Below, in pieces: positions 13,352 to 23,908 of a stretch of DNA of 64,000 bases. A program made the position numbers and the translations under genes. Location: assembly GCF_040412425.1 (NCBI RefSeq), contig NC_089744.1, forward strand, positions 22,223,501 to 22,287,500. The letters run 5' to 3'. Position 1 is the stretch's first letter, and each line of letters begins with the position of its first letter. The notes under the pieces are model-generated. The model saw only the letters and a program-made list of their open reading frames with translations. It was not told the origin of the DNA and did no database searches. Source of the stretch: Macrobrachium rosenbergii (lineage: Eukaryota; Arthropoda; Malacostraca; Decapoda; Palaemonidae).

Positions 13352-13670
13352 TTGAATTTTGTAATCCCCTTAGGGGGGCTTAGTGCCGTTAGTGCCCCTC
13401 ATGCGGTGCACTGTAGGCATTACTTAAGGGTCTGTGCTGCAGCTTCTCTCATTCCTTTTACTGTACCTCCGTTCATAATCTTTCTTCCATCTGACTCTCC
13501 ATCCTCTCCTAACAGTTGTTTCATAGTGCAACAGCGAGGTTTTCCTCCTGTTACACCTTTCAAACCTTTCACAGTCAATTTCCGTTTCAGCTCTGAATGA
13601 CCTCATAGGTCCGAGTGCTTGGGCTTGGGCCTAAATTCCATATTTTATTCTATTCTTGAATTGTGTAATC
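13352..13670 (+). mobile_element. DR1 copy 4 with 15 bp target-site duplication
   Basis: The element (about 13367-13655) is flanked by TTGAATTTTGTAATC (13352-13366) and TTGAATTGTGTAATC (13656-13670), which match at 14 of 15 positions. The body has the DR1 landmarks GTGCACTGTAGGCATTACTT, CCTCCTGTTACACCTTTCA and TGACCTCATAGGTCC, and the right end is a TATT/TATTC-rich tail. This looks like insertion by retroposition. Confidence 0.88.
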
Positions 13671-13836
13671 TCAACCATTCTCTGATGACATTCAGCGAAT
13701 GTGACTTCGTTCGTTGCATTCCTGACTGACGAACCGTCTATAATAAGAGGTGGCTGTGGATCGGGTTTAGATACTGACAGTTCATGCATTTCTGTTATTT
13801 GCTTAATGGTTCAAGTCTAGACTCAGGGACGAGTAT

Positions 13837-14239
13837 TCCTAGATCAGTGGTTCTCAAATTTGTTTGTATCGGTATCTCCGGCAGTGGTGTGGTAGATCGC
13901 CATTAACCTTCTACCCCATTCCTCTTCAGTTATGGGAAGTTATGATATGAAGGAAAGAAAAATATTGGAAAGTTTAATTTCTAATACATTTTATATGTAA
14001 GAAATTAATTTTGCTTTTACTCAAGTCTTAAGAAATAAAGAATTTAGATTTTAGGCATTAATCCTTCGACAAAAAATGAAAATTAAAGCATTGTTCCTTT
14101 TATTACAAATTGGAATTCAAGCTTTATTTCTTTGGCATTTAATAGTAAATAAAATTTAGAAAGTGCCTCGTTACCCCAGAAGCGGCTTCGTTACCCCCAC
14201 GGGGTATTTAACCCCTGTTTGAGGACCACTGTCCCAGAT
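13837..14239. mobile_element. non-autonomous hAT-type DNA transposon with 8 bp TSD
   Basis: The element 13845-14231 (387 bp) begins CAGTGGTTCTCAAA and ends TTTGAGGACCACTG, a terminal inverted repeat typical of hAT elements. The flanking octamers TCCTAGAT (13837-13844) and TCCCAGAT (14232-14239) match at 7 of 8 positions, as expected for the 8 bp hAT duplication. The interior is AT-rich with no transposase frame, so the copy is non-autonomous. Confidence 0.92.
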
Positions 14240-14486
14240 GCTTCGTATTTTTGATCAGGTTGAATGGGTGGCTTTGTGGTTCTGGATCACTTGCCACATT
14301 GTTTCGTTGTCCGATCCTGGAGATTTATAAACTGGAAAGATTGATAATCGATTCCAGGGCATGTGTTTTATTTCAATAGTAATGGTTTTATTTTTTTTTC
14401 TTTCAGGTACGTTGGTTTGGATTTTCTATTCTGGAGCTTTGAGCTGGTAAGTCAGAATCGTCTTGATTTGCATTTGATATACATAC

Positions 14487-14487
<1 letters not shown>

Positions 14488-14554
<67 letters not shown>

Positions 14555-14612
14555 GTGTGTGTGTGTGCGTGTATGTAGACAAACGTATACATATATATAT
14601 ATGGATCTGTAC

Positions 14613-14687
<75 letters not shown>

Positions 14688-14800
14688 ATATATATATATA
14701 ATATATATAGTTATATATAATATGTTATATATAATATATATATATGTGTGTGTGCACTATAAAGTTGTGTGTGTTTTGTGTGTGTGTGTGTGTGTAGTTC
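14488..14800. repeat. (TA)n / (GT)n complex
   Basis: TA tracts at about 14488-14551 and 14617-14712, with GT runs at 14553-14570, 14745-14756 and 14767-14796. All long frames here (Ile-Tyr, Cys-Val) are microsatellite translations. Confidence 0.95.
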
Positions 14801-15219
14801 CTGCATATTACATGAGCTCCTATAAAAAATAAAGATCCTTCAAATCCCAAGGACATTTGGGACTAGGATCATTTTTTTACTCAGAGCCGAGGTGGTCGAA
14901 ACGAAGGCGTGCACGATAATTTTGACTGACGCCCAGAGGTGGAACCTCCACGTGCTGCTTTGCATGATCAGATACCCATCGTTATTTTCTCTGGTTGTGT
15001 GGCAGCATTATTAGGGAAGATTAAAGGTCCTGGGAGTCATTATCACGAGAAATTCAGTCTTGTCAGTCTTATCCCTTGGTAATGTATGCTATTCGTAAGA
15101 TTAGGCCCATGATGATAATTTGACATTTTGATCTTCTGAAGTTCTGGAAGACTTCAAGGGCGTGTGGAAGTTACTGTTGGTTCGTCGTAGGATTACGCTC
15201 CCCTACAAACTGAAAAACA
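14801..15219. other. no recognisable gene
   Basis: Unique-looking. A small imperfect hairpin lies near 14836-14871 (GATCCTTCAAATCCC / GGGACTAGGATC). No coding signal. Confidence 0.5.
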
Positions 15220-15723
15220 ATAAATGGGTGAGTAAACGGTAAATTAATAGGATGAATTAAAGGGAAATAAATGGGATGAATAAACGGGAAATTAATAGGA
15301 TGGATAAACGGGAAATTAGTAGAATGAATAAACGGGAAATTAATAGGATGAATAAACTGGAAATTAATAGGATGAATAAACTGGAAATTAATAGGATGAA
15401 TAAACGGGAAATTAATAGGATGAACAAACGAGAAATTGGTAGGATGAATAAACTGGAAATTGATAGGATGAACAAACGGGAAATTGATACGATGAATAAA
15501 CGGGAAATTAATAGGATGAATAAACGGGAAATTAAGAGGATGAATAAACGGGAAATAAATAGGGTGAATAAACGGGAAATTAATAGGATGGATAAACGGG
15601 AAATTAACAGGATGAATAAACGGGAAATAAATAGGACGAATAAATGGGAAATTAATAGGATGAATAAACGGGAAATTAATAGGACGAATAAACGGGATAT
15701 AAATAGGATGAATAAACGGGAAG
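15220..15723. repeat. 24 bp minisatellite, about 21 units
   Basis: The unit is GGATGAATAAACGGGAAATT + AATA. Because the unit length is a multiple of three and lacks stops in several frames, it produces open frames on both strands: 163 codons plus and 204 codons minus. The plus frame reads as an 8-residue repeat, MNKREINR. It is treated as a minisatellite, not a gene. Confidence 0.93.
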
Positions 15724-15734
15724 CTTATTCTTAT

Positions 15735-15836
15735 AAGTGTAATTGTAATAGCCACAATGGTTTCTGAACTTAACGAATTCTTCACACTTTTTGGACGCGC
15801 CGGTCACCACAGAGATCCAAAAAGTGTCAAGAATTC
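15735..15836. repeat. DR4 motif plus hairpin, copy 1
   Basis: TAATTGTAATAGCCACAATG is followed by an inverted repeat: arms 15775-15795 and 15816-15836 match at 20 of 21 positions (GAATTCTTCACAC... / ...GTGTCAAGAATTC). The same leading motif precedes another hairpin at 46.83 kb. Confidence 0.75.
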
Positions 15837-15974
15837 GAGACGTTACTGGGGCACCGTGGCTAATTACAAATAGATTCTGTATGCTTTCACATTACATGAA
15901 GAGAAAGCAACAAATTCAGAAATAAAATTTTTCATCACTGTATGCGTTGTCCCCTGAAAAGAAGAAAGTGTCAT

Positions 15975-16215
15975 GATATCTTTGCCTAAAACGAACTGTT
16001 TTGAGATGGGGTTACTAGCGGCATGAGAGTCTTTTAAAACCGGATTTTTATTTTTATTTGTGTTTTTATTATTGCCCTCGAGCATATAAAACCTTTTTTA
16101 ATGCCATAATATCCTTTCCTTAAACGAACTGTTTTGAGATGAGATATGAGAATCTTTTAAACCGGATTTTTATTTTTATTTGTATTTTTATTATTGCCCT
16201 CGAGAATATAAACTT
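15975..16215. repeat. two-copy ~120 bp tandem duplication
   Basis: Both copies contain AAACGAACTGTTTTGAGATG, a CCGGATTTTTATTTTTATTT stretch and TTATTATTGCCCTCGAG. Copies start near 15985 and 16117; the second has an internal deletion. Confidence 0.88.
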
Positions 16216-16534
16216 TTTTTTTTTTCAAGTAAGTTCCTAGTCGAGATTCGCATCAGTATTCCACTTCATGTGCATAAGCGTGACCCTCCGCGCATTACGT
16301 ACATGGTAATAACGTCTGGAACACACTTCGGGCGAAGTTTTTAAGTTTGCGGAAGCATTCAGGAAATGTGTAAGTGATCTGGTATTTAGGAATGTTAATG
16401 GGTTTCTATTTAAGAAAGAGGGCTGCGTTCTGTTTATAATTTAATTACAGTTTTATCTGTATTTATTATTATGCTGATTTATTTTTACTTTTCCATTAAG
16501 TGAGCTTTCTTTTTGTGTTTTCTATTATTCCTGT
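16216..16534. other. no recognisable gene
   Basis: Unique-looking, AT-rich, no open frame of interest. Confidence 0.5.
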
Positions 16535-16628
16535 TGTTTCTCTCAATTGAACACCATATTATTTGGAAGCTTGAATTTCAAGTCAATGGCCCCTGCGGGC
16601 TTGTTCCATATGAGTAGTGTTTTTCTTC

Positions 16629-16694
<66 letters not shown>
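16535..16694 (+). mobile_element. DR3 dispersed repeat with (AAT)n tail
   Basis: Contains TTGAACACCATATTATTTGG, AAGCTTGAATTTCAAGTCAA, TGGCCCCTGCGGGCTTGTTC and CATATGAGTAGTGTTTTTC, then TTCT and (AAT)n at 16629-16694. The same order occurs at 35.95 and 49.55 kb, so the microsatellite is the 3' tail of the element. Confidence 0.85.
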
Positions 16695-16695
<1 letters not shown>

Positions 16696-16874
16696 CTTGT
16701 AAAATATATTTTCGTATAAGTTCAGGAAACGAAAAATTAATAGCGCTTTTTTCTTAATACGTAATGCTGTGAAATTGGGTTTATCATATAAATACTTGAA
16801 TACAGTCATTATGTAACTAAAAGTGAAGCAAAAAATGCCATCGTGCTTCCCTGTCAGTGAAATACTGTATTGAA

Positions 16875-16875
<1 letters not shown>

Positions 16876-16932
<57 letters not shown>
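16876..16932. repeat. (CT)n microsatellite
   Basis: Pure CT tract. Confidence 0.95.
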
Positions 16933-16935
<3 letters not shown>

Positions 16936-17265
16936 CAGAGTCGTAGAGGAATATGTAAATGTAATTATAGTAATATTTACCAGAATGGATGGACGAAAGA
17001 ATCCCGAAAAGAATGACGATGAAGGAACATCTTTTCTGTCCAGAGAATCATGAGAAGATCTTGGATGAAGTCTTAGATGTGTCTGTGTTTGTTTGTTTTT
17101 TTTATTTTTGTTTTTGTTATTTTCTTATTTTCTGGAAGTGAAGGATGTTGAGTTTGGGAGCTTCCTCCGCTTTATAGGTTGATTGGATGGATAGATAGCT
17201 TGTGGTTGTTTTCCATTTGAAGGGTAAAGTGTGTCTTATTCGTATATTTGCTTGTCGAAGTTCCT

Positions 17266-17266
<1 letters not shown>
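16933..17266. other. no recognisable gene
   Basis: Unique-looking with T-rich stretches near 17090-17130. No gene signal. Confidence 0.5.

Positions 17267-17297
<31 letters not shown>
17267..17297. repeat. poly(T) run
   Basis: Homopolymer of about 31 T. This is also a region where assembly length would be unreliable. Confidence 0.95.
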
Positions 17298-17385
17298 CGA
17301 ATGCACAATTTTTTTCTCTTTGTTTACGTAAAAGGGTTTTTACTGTCGTGTACGAAGGGTGATTGGAAATTCATTAGTACGGCCT

Positions 17386-17386
17386 A

Positions 17387-17479
<93 letters not shown>

Positions 17480-17595
17480 TATATTATATATATATATATA
17501 ATGTAATATATATATTATATAATATACATACATATATAATGTATATAATATATGTGTGTGTCTCCTGGACACATATATAGGTATGTATGTGTATG
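17386..17595. repeat. (GT)n(TA)n complex
   Basis: GT 17388-17411, TA 17412-17475, then TA/TATTATA and ATGTATA variants to about 17595. Confidence 0.95.
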
Positions 17596-17873
17596 TATAA
17601 CTGAATCACGAAGATATGGAACATGATGAATGTATAAATAAAAGCAAATGCCTGGAAGGAAAAGTGAAACAACGGAGTCGTATGCATTTATGTATATATG
17701 TATGCATATGTATGTGTTTGTGTAACTCCATGACGAACACGCGGCAGTTCGTCTGGGCGTCCTCGCCTTTCCCTTCTGGTGGCACAATAAAAGGGCAAGA
17801 GGAAAGCCATCGCTTCCCCAGCAGTAGTTGAGCATCGGTATATATCGCGCCGAGATATCCAAACCCGGGCACT

Positions 17874-17879
<6 letters not shown>
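17596..17879. other. no recognisable gene
   Basis: Includes several short TATG-rich stretches. No coding motif. Confidence 0.45.
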
Positions 17880-17928
<49 letters not shown>

Positions 17929-18050
17929 CCAGCGTCTCAGACTTTCATCTCCCCCCCCTCTCCCTCTTTTTCCCTTTTCGTCGTTCTCCCCCCTCCCCCT
18001 TTCTTCCTCCCTTCCTTTCCTCTTCCCTCCCACATCTCCCAGACAGCATT
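17879..18050. repeat. (CT)n and pyrimidine-rich tract
   Basis: (CT)n at 17879-17925 is followed by C/T-rich sequence to about 18035. Overlapping Ser/Leu/Pro-rich frames are artefacts. Confidence 0.9.
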
Positions 18051-18184
18051 CCCGGGAATAGGATTTGAGAACTGGAGGGCCTCCGGCTCCGGGAACGTCT
18101 CTGGACTTTTCGCAAGTGTTACGTGGGCGCTTGCTCGTGCCCTGATAATTGTGAATTTGTGGATCTTGGAGATTGATGTCAGAT

Positions 18185-18362
18185 GGTCATTTTTATTTTT
18201 TATTTATTTATTTATTTTTTTTGCACGAAGCCTTTTTTTGTTATTTTTTTTTCATGATTTGTTTTGCCTCGGAGCCTTTTTTGTTTTTGTTTTATTCAAC
18301 TTCTGTTTTTTGTTTTTTTGCACGAAACCTATTTTTTGTTTTTGTTCATGCTTTGCTTTTCA
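18185..18362. repeat. T-rich repeat with TTTGCACGAA motif
   Basis: Long T-rich stretch with an (ATTT)n section near 18203-18222. TTTTTTGCACGAA(G/A)CCT occurs twice (near 18219 and 18313), each followed by TTTTTGTT and CATG, suggesting a ~95 bp duplication. Confidence 0.55.
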
Positions 18363-18430
<68 letters not shown>

Positions 18431-18463
18431 AGATACTGAATGGATATCATCTCATCACACCAA

Positions 18464-18533
<70 letters not shown>

Positions 18534-18570
18534 ACTGAGATACTGAATGGATATCACCTCATCGCAATAA

Positions 18571-18658
<88 letters not shown>

Positions 18659-18690
18659 ACTGAGATACTGAATGGATATCACCTCATCAC
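18363..18690. repeat. compound (CT)n array with duplicated spacer
   Basis: Three CT tracts (about 18363-18428, 18468-18528, 18573-18654). Spacers repeat GATACTGAATGGATATCACC, TCATC and CATTCTC, and GACTACTGA precedes two of them. Confidence 0.93.
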
Positions 18691-18960
18691 ATCAACCTAC
18701 AGAATTTATAAGAAATTAGACTTTCAAGAAATGATTTTAATACTCTCCCTTTAAAGTAAGCATGTGTTGATCTTGTGTTAGTTTTGTGTTAATATTACAT
18801 AAGAAACACTCAAAAGTTGAATCGGATGTTGCTGAGATTACAGGAAGTTGGCATTACCCCCGAAATATTACTCCTTTGTTGGCTGGCTTTCTTGAAAGGG
18901 TTCATGAGCTGTCATCTTTAACACTGTGTATCACTGACATTATACTGTATAATGCTCTCA

Positions 18961-18963
18961 ATA

Positions 18964-19000
<37 letters not shown>

Positions 19001-19081
19001 GAGTCCTGTCATTTCTACAATATCTGATATGTATAACTACTCTTTCCCAGAATACGTATTCGAATGTTATGCTGTAAAGGA

Positions 19082-19145
<64 letters not shown>

Positions 19146-19210
19146 GAGTCCTTTCATTTCTACAGTACCTGATTTATATACTTATTCTTTCCCAGAATAC
19201 TTGTTCGAAT
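18961..19210. repeat. duplicated (ATT)n unit
   Basis: ATT tracts at 18967-19001 and 19081-19146 are each followed by GAGTCCT(G/T)TCATTTCTACA, a CTTTCCCAGAATAC box, TTCGAAT and CTGTAAAGGAT. The ~110 bp spacer and ATT tract were duplicated together. Confidence 0.9.
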
Positions 19211-19380
19211 TTTATCCTGTAAAGGATGCAGAGTTTTCTCATTGGCTTGATTAGATGCTGCGTGCATAGTTAATTTTCTTATTCAAATATCCTCGTCGTT
19301 TTGTTTTTATCCTTCATTTTTCTGTGGAAACTGCCAGTTTTATCAAAGGAATTGTAATGTGCTGGGTAATTTGATCCACA

Positions 19381-19632
19381 TATCGTCACCCTCATAAACT
19401 AACTACCTAAGTCATTTTTCAATGATTTTTGGATTTTTGCCTAAATCAAATCTTCAATATGTGGCGCACCTAGTGGTATACTTGCCTAAGTCAGATGTAG
19501 AAAGTAAGTGGAATAAATTTCCCAAAAAGCTTTCTGCTCAGTGACTTAGGCATTATTATCACAATGCCTAAGTCATGATTGTGACTTGGGCAAAAAAATG
19601 ACTTAGGCAGTTAGTTTATGAGGGTGACGATA
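19381..19632. mobile_element. MITE with 37 bp inverted repeats and TA target duplication
   Basis: Terminal inverted repeats 19383-19419 and 19594-19630 match at 36 of 37 positions, starting TCGTCACCCTCATAAACTAA. Flanking TA at 19381-19382 and 19631-19632 fits a Tc1/mariner-type duplication; ATAT (4 bp) is equally compatible because of local sequence. A related unoccupied site, CCACATATCTAGAA, lies at about 20091-20104. The 248 bp interior repeats CCTAAGTCA / TGACTTAGG motifs in both directions. No transposase. Confidence 0.88.
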
Positions 19633-19667
19633 TCTAGAATTAGAAAGAGGGGTAGAGAAGTTTTTAG

Positions 19668-20060
19668 TTTTCTGTAAAGGAAAACAATTGTGCCGGCTTT
19701 GTCTGTCCGTCCGCACTTTTTTCTGTCCGCCCTCAGATCTTAAAAACTGCTGAGGCTAGAGGGCTGCAAATTGATATGTTGATCATCCACCCTCCAATCA
19801 TCAAACTTAGCAAATTGCAGCCCTCTAGCCTCAGTAGTTTTCATTTTATTTAAGGTTACCCATAATCGTGCTTCTGGCAACGATATAGGTAGGCCATCAC
19901 CGGGCCATGATTAAAGTTTCATGGGTCGCGGCTCGTACAGCATTATACCGAGACCACCGAAAGATAGATCTGTTTTCGGGGCCTTGATCATACGCTGCAG
20001 CGGCAGTACAGAAAACCCCATTGCTCCAAAGCAACTTCTGCGCAGTTTTTACTTGTTTAT
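19668..20060 (+). mobile_element. DR2 dispersed repeat, copy 1
   Basis: Starts near GTTTTCTGTAAA and contains CTGTCCGTCCGCAC. An internal inverted repeat has arms 19750-19773 and 19811-19834 (core GGCTAGAGGGCTGCAAATTG). Then follow CGATATAGG, CCGAGACCACCGAAAGATAG and ATACGCTG, ending TTTACTTGTTTATCC. The second copy is at 37.8 kb. No open frame. Strand is nominal, as both copies lie in the same orientation. Confidence 0.88.
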
Positions 20061-20682
20061 CCTTGAAGTTCAAATATGATTGTTAATTTGTTCCACATAT
20101 CTAGAACTAGAGAAACGTAGTGACGTTTTGGGCAACCATGCTTATGGGATTTTGGCAAAAAACATACTGACATTTCTTAGAGCTAAAAAAAAGGGGGGGC
20201 GGGTTGGTGAAGCATCCCTCATCTCCTGGAAACCGATGCATTTAAAGGTCCGTCCGAGAGATAAGGGTTACCAACGGCAGCGGGGTTAATGCTGTTACTG
20301 CTTGGTGAGTAAGAGCAGCGGCTGTAAAAAAAAAAAAAAGGCTCCTCTTGGGGAAGCTGCCATTAGAACTGGAATGGCCACATAAAACAAAGGGGTCCCC
20401 CTTCCATCTTTAACCATCTCCTCACAAAAGGCCCGTCGTTCTTTTCTTGCCAATTTTCTTTTTGGGGTGGGGTGGGGTGGGTGGGATGACGACCCACCCT
20501 CCCCCCGCCCCCACAACCGTCATTCCCTGTGACCTCCATTATGCTGTCCTACTTTGTCCCAGATTTTTTTTATTGCTTGTTTGAAAGGTTGTAGAAAGTA
20601 ATCTTTGGAGTTTCGGTTCACTTAAGGTTTTTGTTGTTATGCTTTTGTTTACAGAGAGGTGTAAGCGGGTAAGCTGTATTCC

Positions 20683-20685
<3 letters not shown>
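20061..20685. other. no recognisable gene
   Basis: Begins with the MITE empty-site-like sequence (20080-20115). It also contains a poly(A) run near 20327-20339 and a GGGGTGGG-rich stretch near 20464-20485. No gene recognised. Confidence 0.5.
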
Positions 20686-20852
<167 letters not shown>

Positions 20853-21297
20853 TTTATGTATAGACTAAAATAATCCGAAAAATTTTCGTTTGTATTGCCT
20901 TACTAGCGTTATTTTTCATGGTCAGACATAATTTGCCGGAGAATTCCAGAAAATGAGGTGCACATTGTTGACCAGGAAACCCCCCCAGTGGTAATTCAAG
21001 ATTTCTTCTTCTGTCATCACTATTTTCAAGTGAACTTTCCATTCCGTCGCATCACAAGGTTACAGAGAACCAGCGGCTCTTATTTCGGATTTCTTCCTAA
21101 TCTCATTATCTCGTTTGGTAGTGAGTGGAGCTGCTTCGGTTTTAGACTGCAAAATCTCTTAGTATGCGTAATGGAAAAATGTCACATTTTTACCTTTTTT
21201 TTCGGAAGTGGGGAGGGGGGGAGGGCTATATTTCTCGTTCTTTCTCGTCGAGTAATTATTGCATTTTTGTTTCCTTGTATGTCAGAATTTTTATTTT

Positions 21298-21298
<1 letters not shown>
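20853..21298. other. no recognisable gene
   Basis: The 139-codon plus frame 20958-21377 is compositionally normal in its first ~100 codons before entering the GA tract. It has no recognisable domain. Confidence 0.4.
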
Positions 21299-21358
<60 letters not shown>

Positions 21359-21537
21359 ATGTACGGGATATTCATAGACTAGAATATGAAAATAGTAGTG
21401 TTCAGAGAGAGAGAGAGAGAGAATTATGTACGGGATATTCATAGACTAGAATATGAAAATAGTAGTGTTCAGAGAGAGAGAGAGAGAGAGAGAATTATGT
21501 ACGGGATATTCATAGACTAGAATATGAAAATAGTAGT

Positions 21538-21601
<64 letters not shown>

Positions 21602-21921
21602 ATTGTGTACGGGATATTCATAGACTAGAATATGAAAATAGTAGTGTTCAGAGAGAGAGAGAGAGAGAGATTGTATAATTAGCAGGATATTCATAGACTA
21701 TTGATTGATTGATCAATTGATTGATTGATCAATTGAGTGATTGATTTATATATTTATTTATAGAGAGAGAGAGAGAGAGAGACTTTGTATGATGTGCAGT
21801 ATAGACTTTAAAATAAGAAAATAGCAGTGTAGAGAGAGAGAGAGAGATAGAGATTGTATAATGTGCAGGATATTCATAGACTAATTGATTGATTAATTAA
21901 TTAATTTATTTATTTGAGTAG

Positions 21922-21984
<63 letters not shown>
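21299..21984. repeat. compound (GA)n array, left half of a large inverted repeat
   Basis: GA tracts are separated by ~50 bp spacers. The first four are near-identical: ATTATGTACGGGATATTCAT, AGACTAGAATATGAAAATAG, TAGTGTT. A variant at 21781-21830 reads GACTTTGTATGATGTGCAGT followed by AAAATAAGAAAATAGCAGTG. It includes an (ATTG)n stretch with GATCAATTGATTG near 21702-21746. The variant spacer is the reverse complement of the spacers at 22.25-22.67 kb. Confidence 0.92.
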
Positions 21985-21987
<3 letters not shown>

Positions 21988-22193
21988 GTGAGTATGGTGT
22001 GCAGGACATTCATAAACTTGATGCCTCCCATTGTGTGTATTTTTATTTCATGTTTCACCAGGCACTGTGCAAAGCAGACATGGACACCCGTGACATGGTC
22101 CACTCTCTACCACATTGATCCCATGGGAATGGTCGGCAATCCTCCCCAAAGGCCCTTCAGGAGAGAGACGCCATAGTCCAGTTGAAGGACGGG

Positions 22194-22195
<2 letters not shown>
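21985..22195. other. central spacer between opposed GA and CT arrays
   Basis: Unique sequence separating the two arms of the array-level inverted repeat. It begins TGAGTGAGTATGGTGTGCAG, itself a diverged spacer relative. No gene. Confidence 0.55.
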
Positions 22196-22249
<54 letters not shown>

Positions 22250-22298
22250 CACTGCTATTTTCGTATTTTAAAGTCTATGATATACTGCACATTATACA

Positions 22299-22373
<75 letters not shown>

Positions 22374-22415
22374 CTGCTATTTTCTTATTTTAAAGTCTAT
22401 ACTGCACATTATGCA

Positions 22416-22494
<79 letters not shown>

Positions 22495-22572
22495 CTGCTA
22501 TTTTCTTATTTTAAAGTCTATACTGCACATTATATATTTTCTTATTTTAAAATCTATACTGCACATTATACA

Positions 22573-22631
<59 letters not shown>

Positions 22632-22667
22632 TTCATATTTTAAAGTCACTGAATATCCTGAACATTA

Positions 22668-22750
<83 letters not shown>
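22196..22750. repeat. compound (CT)n array, right half of inverted repeat
   Basis: CT tracts (22196-22246, 22302-22371, 22420-22490, 22577-22625, 22675-22750). Spacers read CACTGCTATTTTCTTATTTT, AAAGTCTATACTGCACATTA, TACAAAGTCT. These are reverse complements of the left-array variant spacer. Confidence 0.92.
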
Positions 22751-22754
<4 letters not shown>

Positions 22755-23032
22755 CACTACCATAATCATCCTTGACGTGTGGACCGTCATTGTGACTGGA
22801 TATATTACGTTGGAGACGAGGCAGTGTCTCTGTTCGTCTGATTTGATTTCATGAAATTTAGGCTTGTCAGGCCAAGCACAGGGACAATTTCGGCCATTCA
22901 GCCCTGAAGCGAGGGCGTTTGAGCGGTTGGACAGCAAGATAAAGAGATCCAGGAAATGACGTAGAGGAAGTACAAGGAATTACAGGTGTAACTGGGAGAA
23001 AATCCCACTATTGCACTTAGGGATAATACCTG
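22751..23032. other. no recognisable gene
   Basis: Unique-looking sequence, no notable frame. Confidence 0.45.
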
Positions 23033-23170
23033 GAGAAGTTGGACAGCAATATTGAAGAAATGATGAGAGAAGTTGGACAGCAAGGTTGAAGAAATGAAGA
23101 GAGAAGTTGGACAGCAGGATTGAAGAATTGAAGAGAGAAGTTGGACAGCAAGATTGAAGAATGAAGAGAT
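23033..23170. repeat. ~36 bp tandem repeat, four units
   Basis: The unit contains GAGAAGTTGGACAGCA, then A(G/T)ATTGAAGAA, then ATGAAGA. The array ends next to a DR1 fragment. Confidence 0.9.
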
Positions 23171-23205
23171 ATGGAGGTAAAGTATAAGGCTAAAAAATGG
23201 TTGCA

Positions 23206-23290
23206 GCTACGGGCCGAAGGGACACAGCAGGCACACCCTTTAGTCATGCCTACAGTGCACCACGTGAGGTGTACTAACAGCATTACACCC
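23206..23290 (-). mobile_element. DR1 fragment, copy 5, minus strand
   Basis: GGGCCGAAGGGACACAGCAG, GCCTACAGTGCACCACGTGA and GGTGTACTAACAGCATTAC are the reverse complement of the DR1 head. Only the first ~85 bp of the element is present. Confidence 0.8.
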
Positions 23291-23908
23291 CTACACAGGT
23301 TTCAATGTTCGAGTATTCGTCTCAGTGACGTATTTCCACAAACACCTGCTTTTCATCGAACAAACACTTGTGTGTATGGTTACGTAGTTCTCATTTTTTT
23401 CTTTATCCTCTACACCTTTCTTAAATGTAATTACCCTAGTTTCCTTAGTTTTGTGGAGTTTTCTTTCTTTTTCTGTTCAGGTTGTCTGGATAAAAGGTAT
23501 TCAGAACTGGCTTCAGTGTGTGGGGTTACTGATAATACATCTTAATTTTTGAACACATTTTTCAAATAATGTTTCTCAATTTTTGAAGAGTACCCTCCGT
23601 AAATGGTCAAGATGAATGTGTATTAATCAAGTTGTTCGGCTATTTGTAATTGTAAGTTCTCCCACGACCTCTTTAAGTGATTATTTCTGACCATTGGCTC
23701 ATGTAAAATTCACTAGCCATTAATAATGTTTTCTATTTGCTGTCGCAGGCCATGGGAATGACTGCCTTTATTTCCAAATTCACATTTGTGAGGAATTGGG
23801 TGCTTGGAGTTGGAAAGATTTTAAGGAAATTAACACACACACACGCTGGCAGAGATTTTAACTGGTGTGTGTGTTATTGAGCAAACCAGGCCACATTCTC
23901 AAAATTAT
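23291..23908. other. no recognisable gene
   Basis: A 124-codon frame starts inside the DR1 fragment (23171-23545) and has no recognisable domain. A short CA/GT pair near 23833-23874 brackets CTGGCAGAGATTTTAACTGG. Confidence 0.45.

Noticed and set aside
15171..15785. 204-codon minus and 163-codon plus frames as a repetitive protein gene
   Set aside because: The 24 bp unit is a multiple of three and stop-free on both strands, so the frames are expected by chance. No start context or splice evidence was seen.
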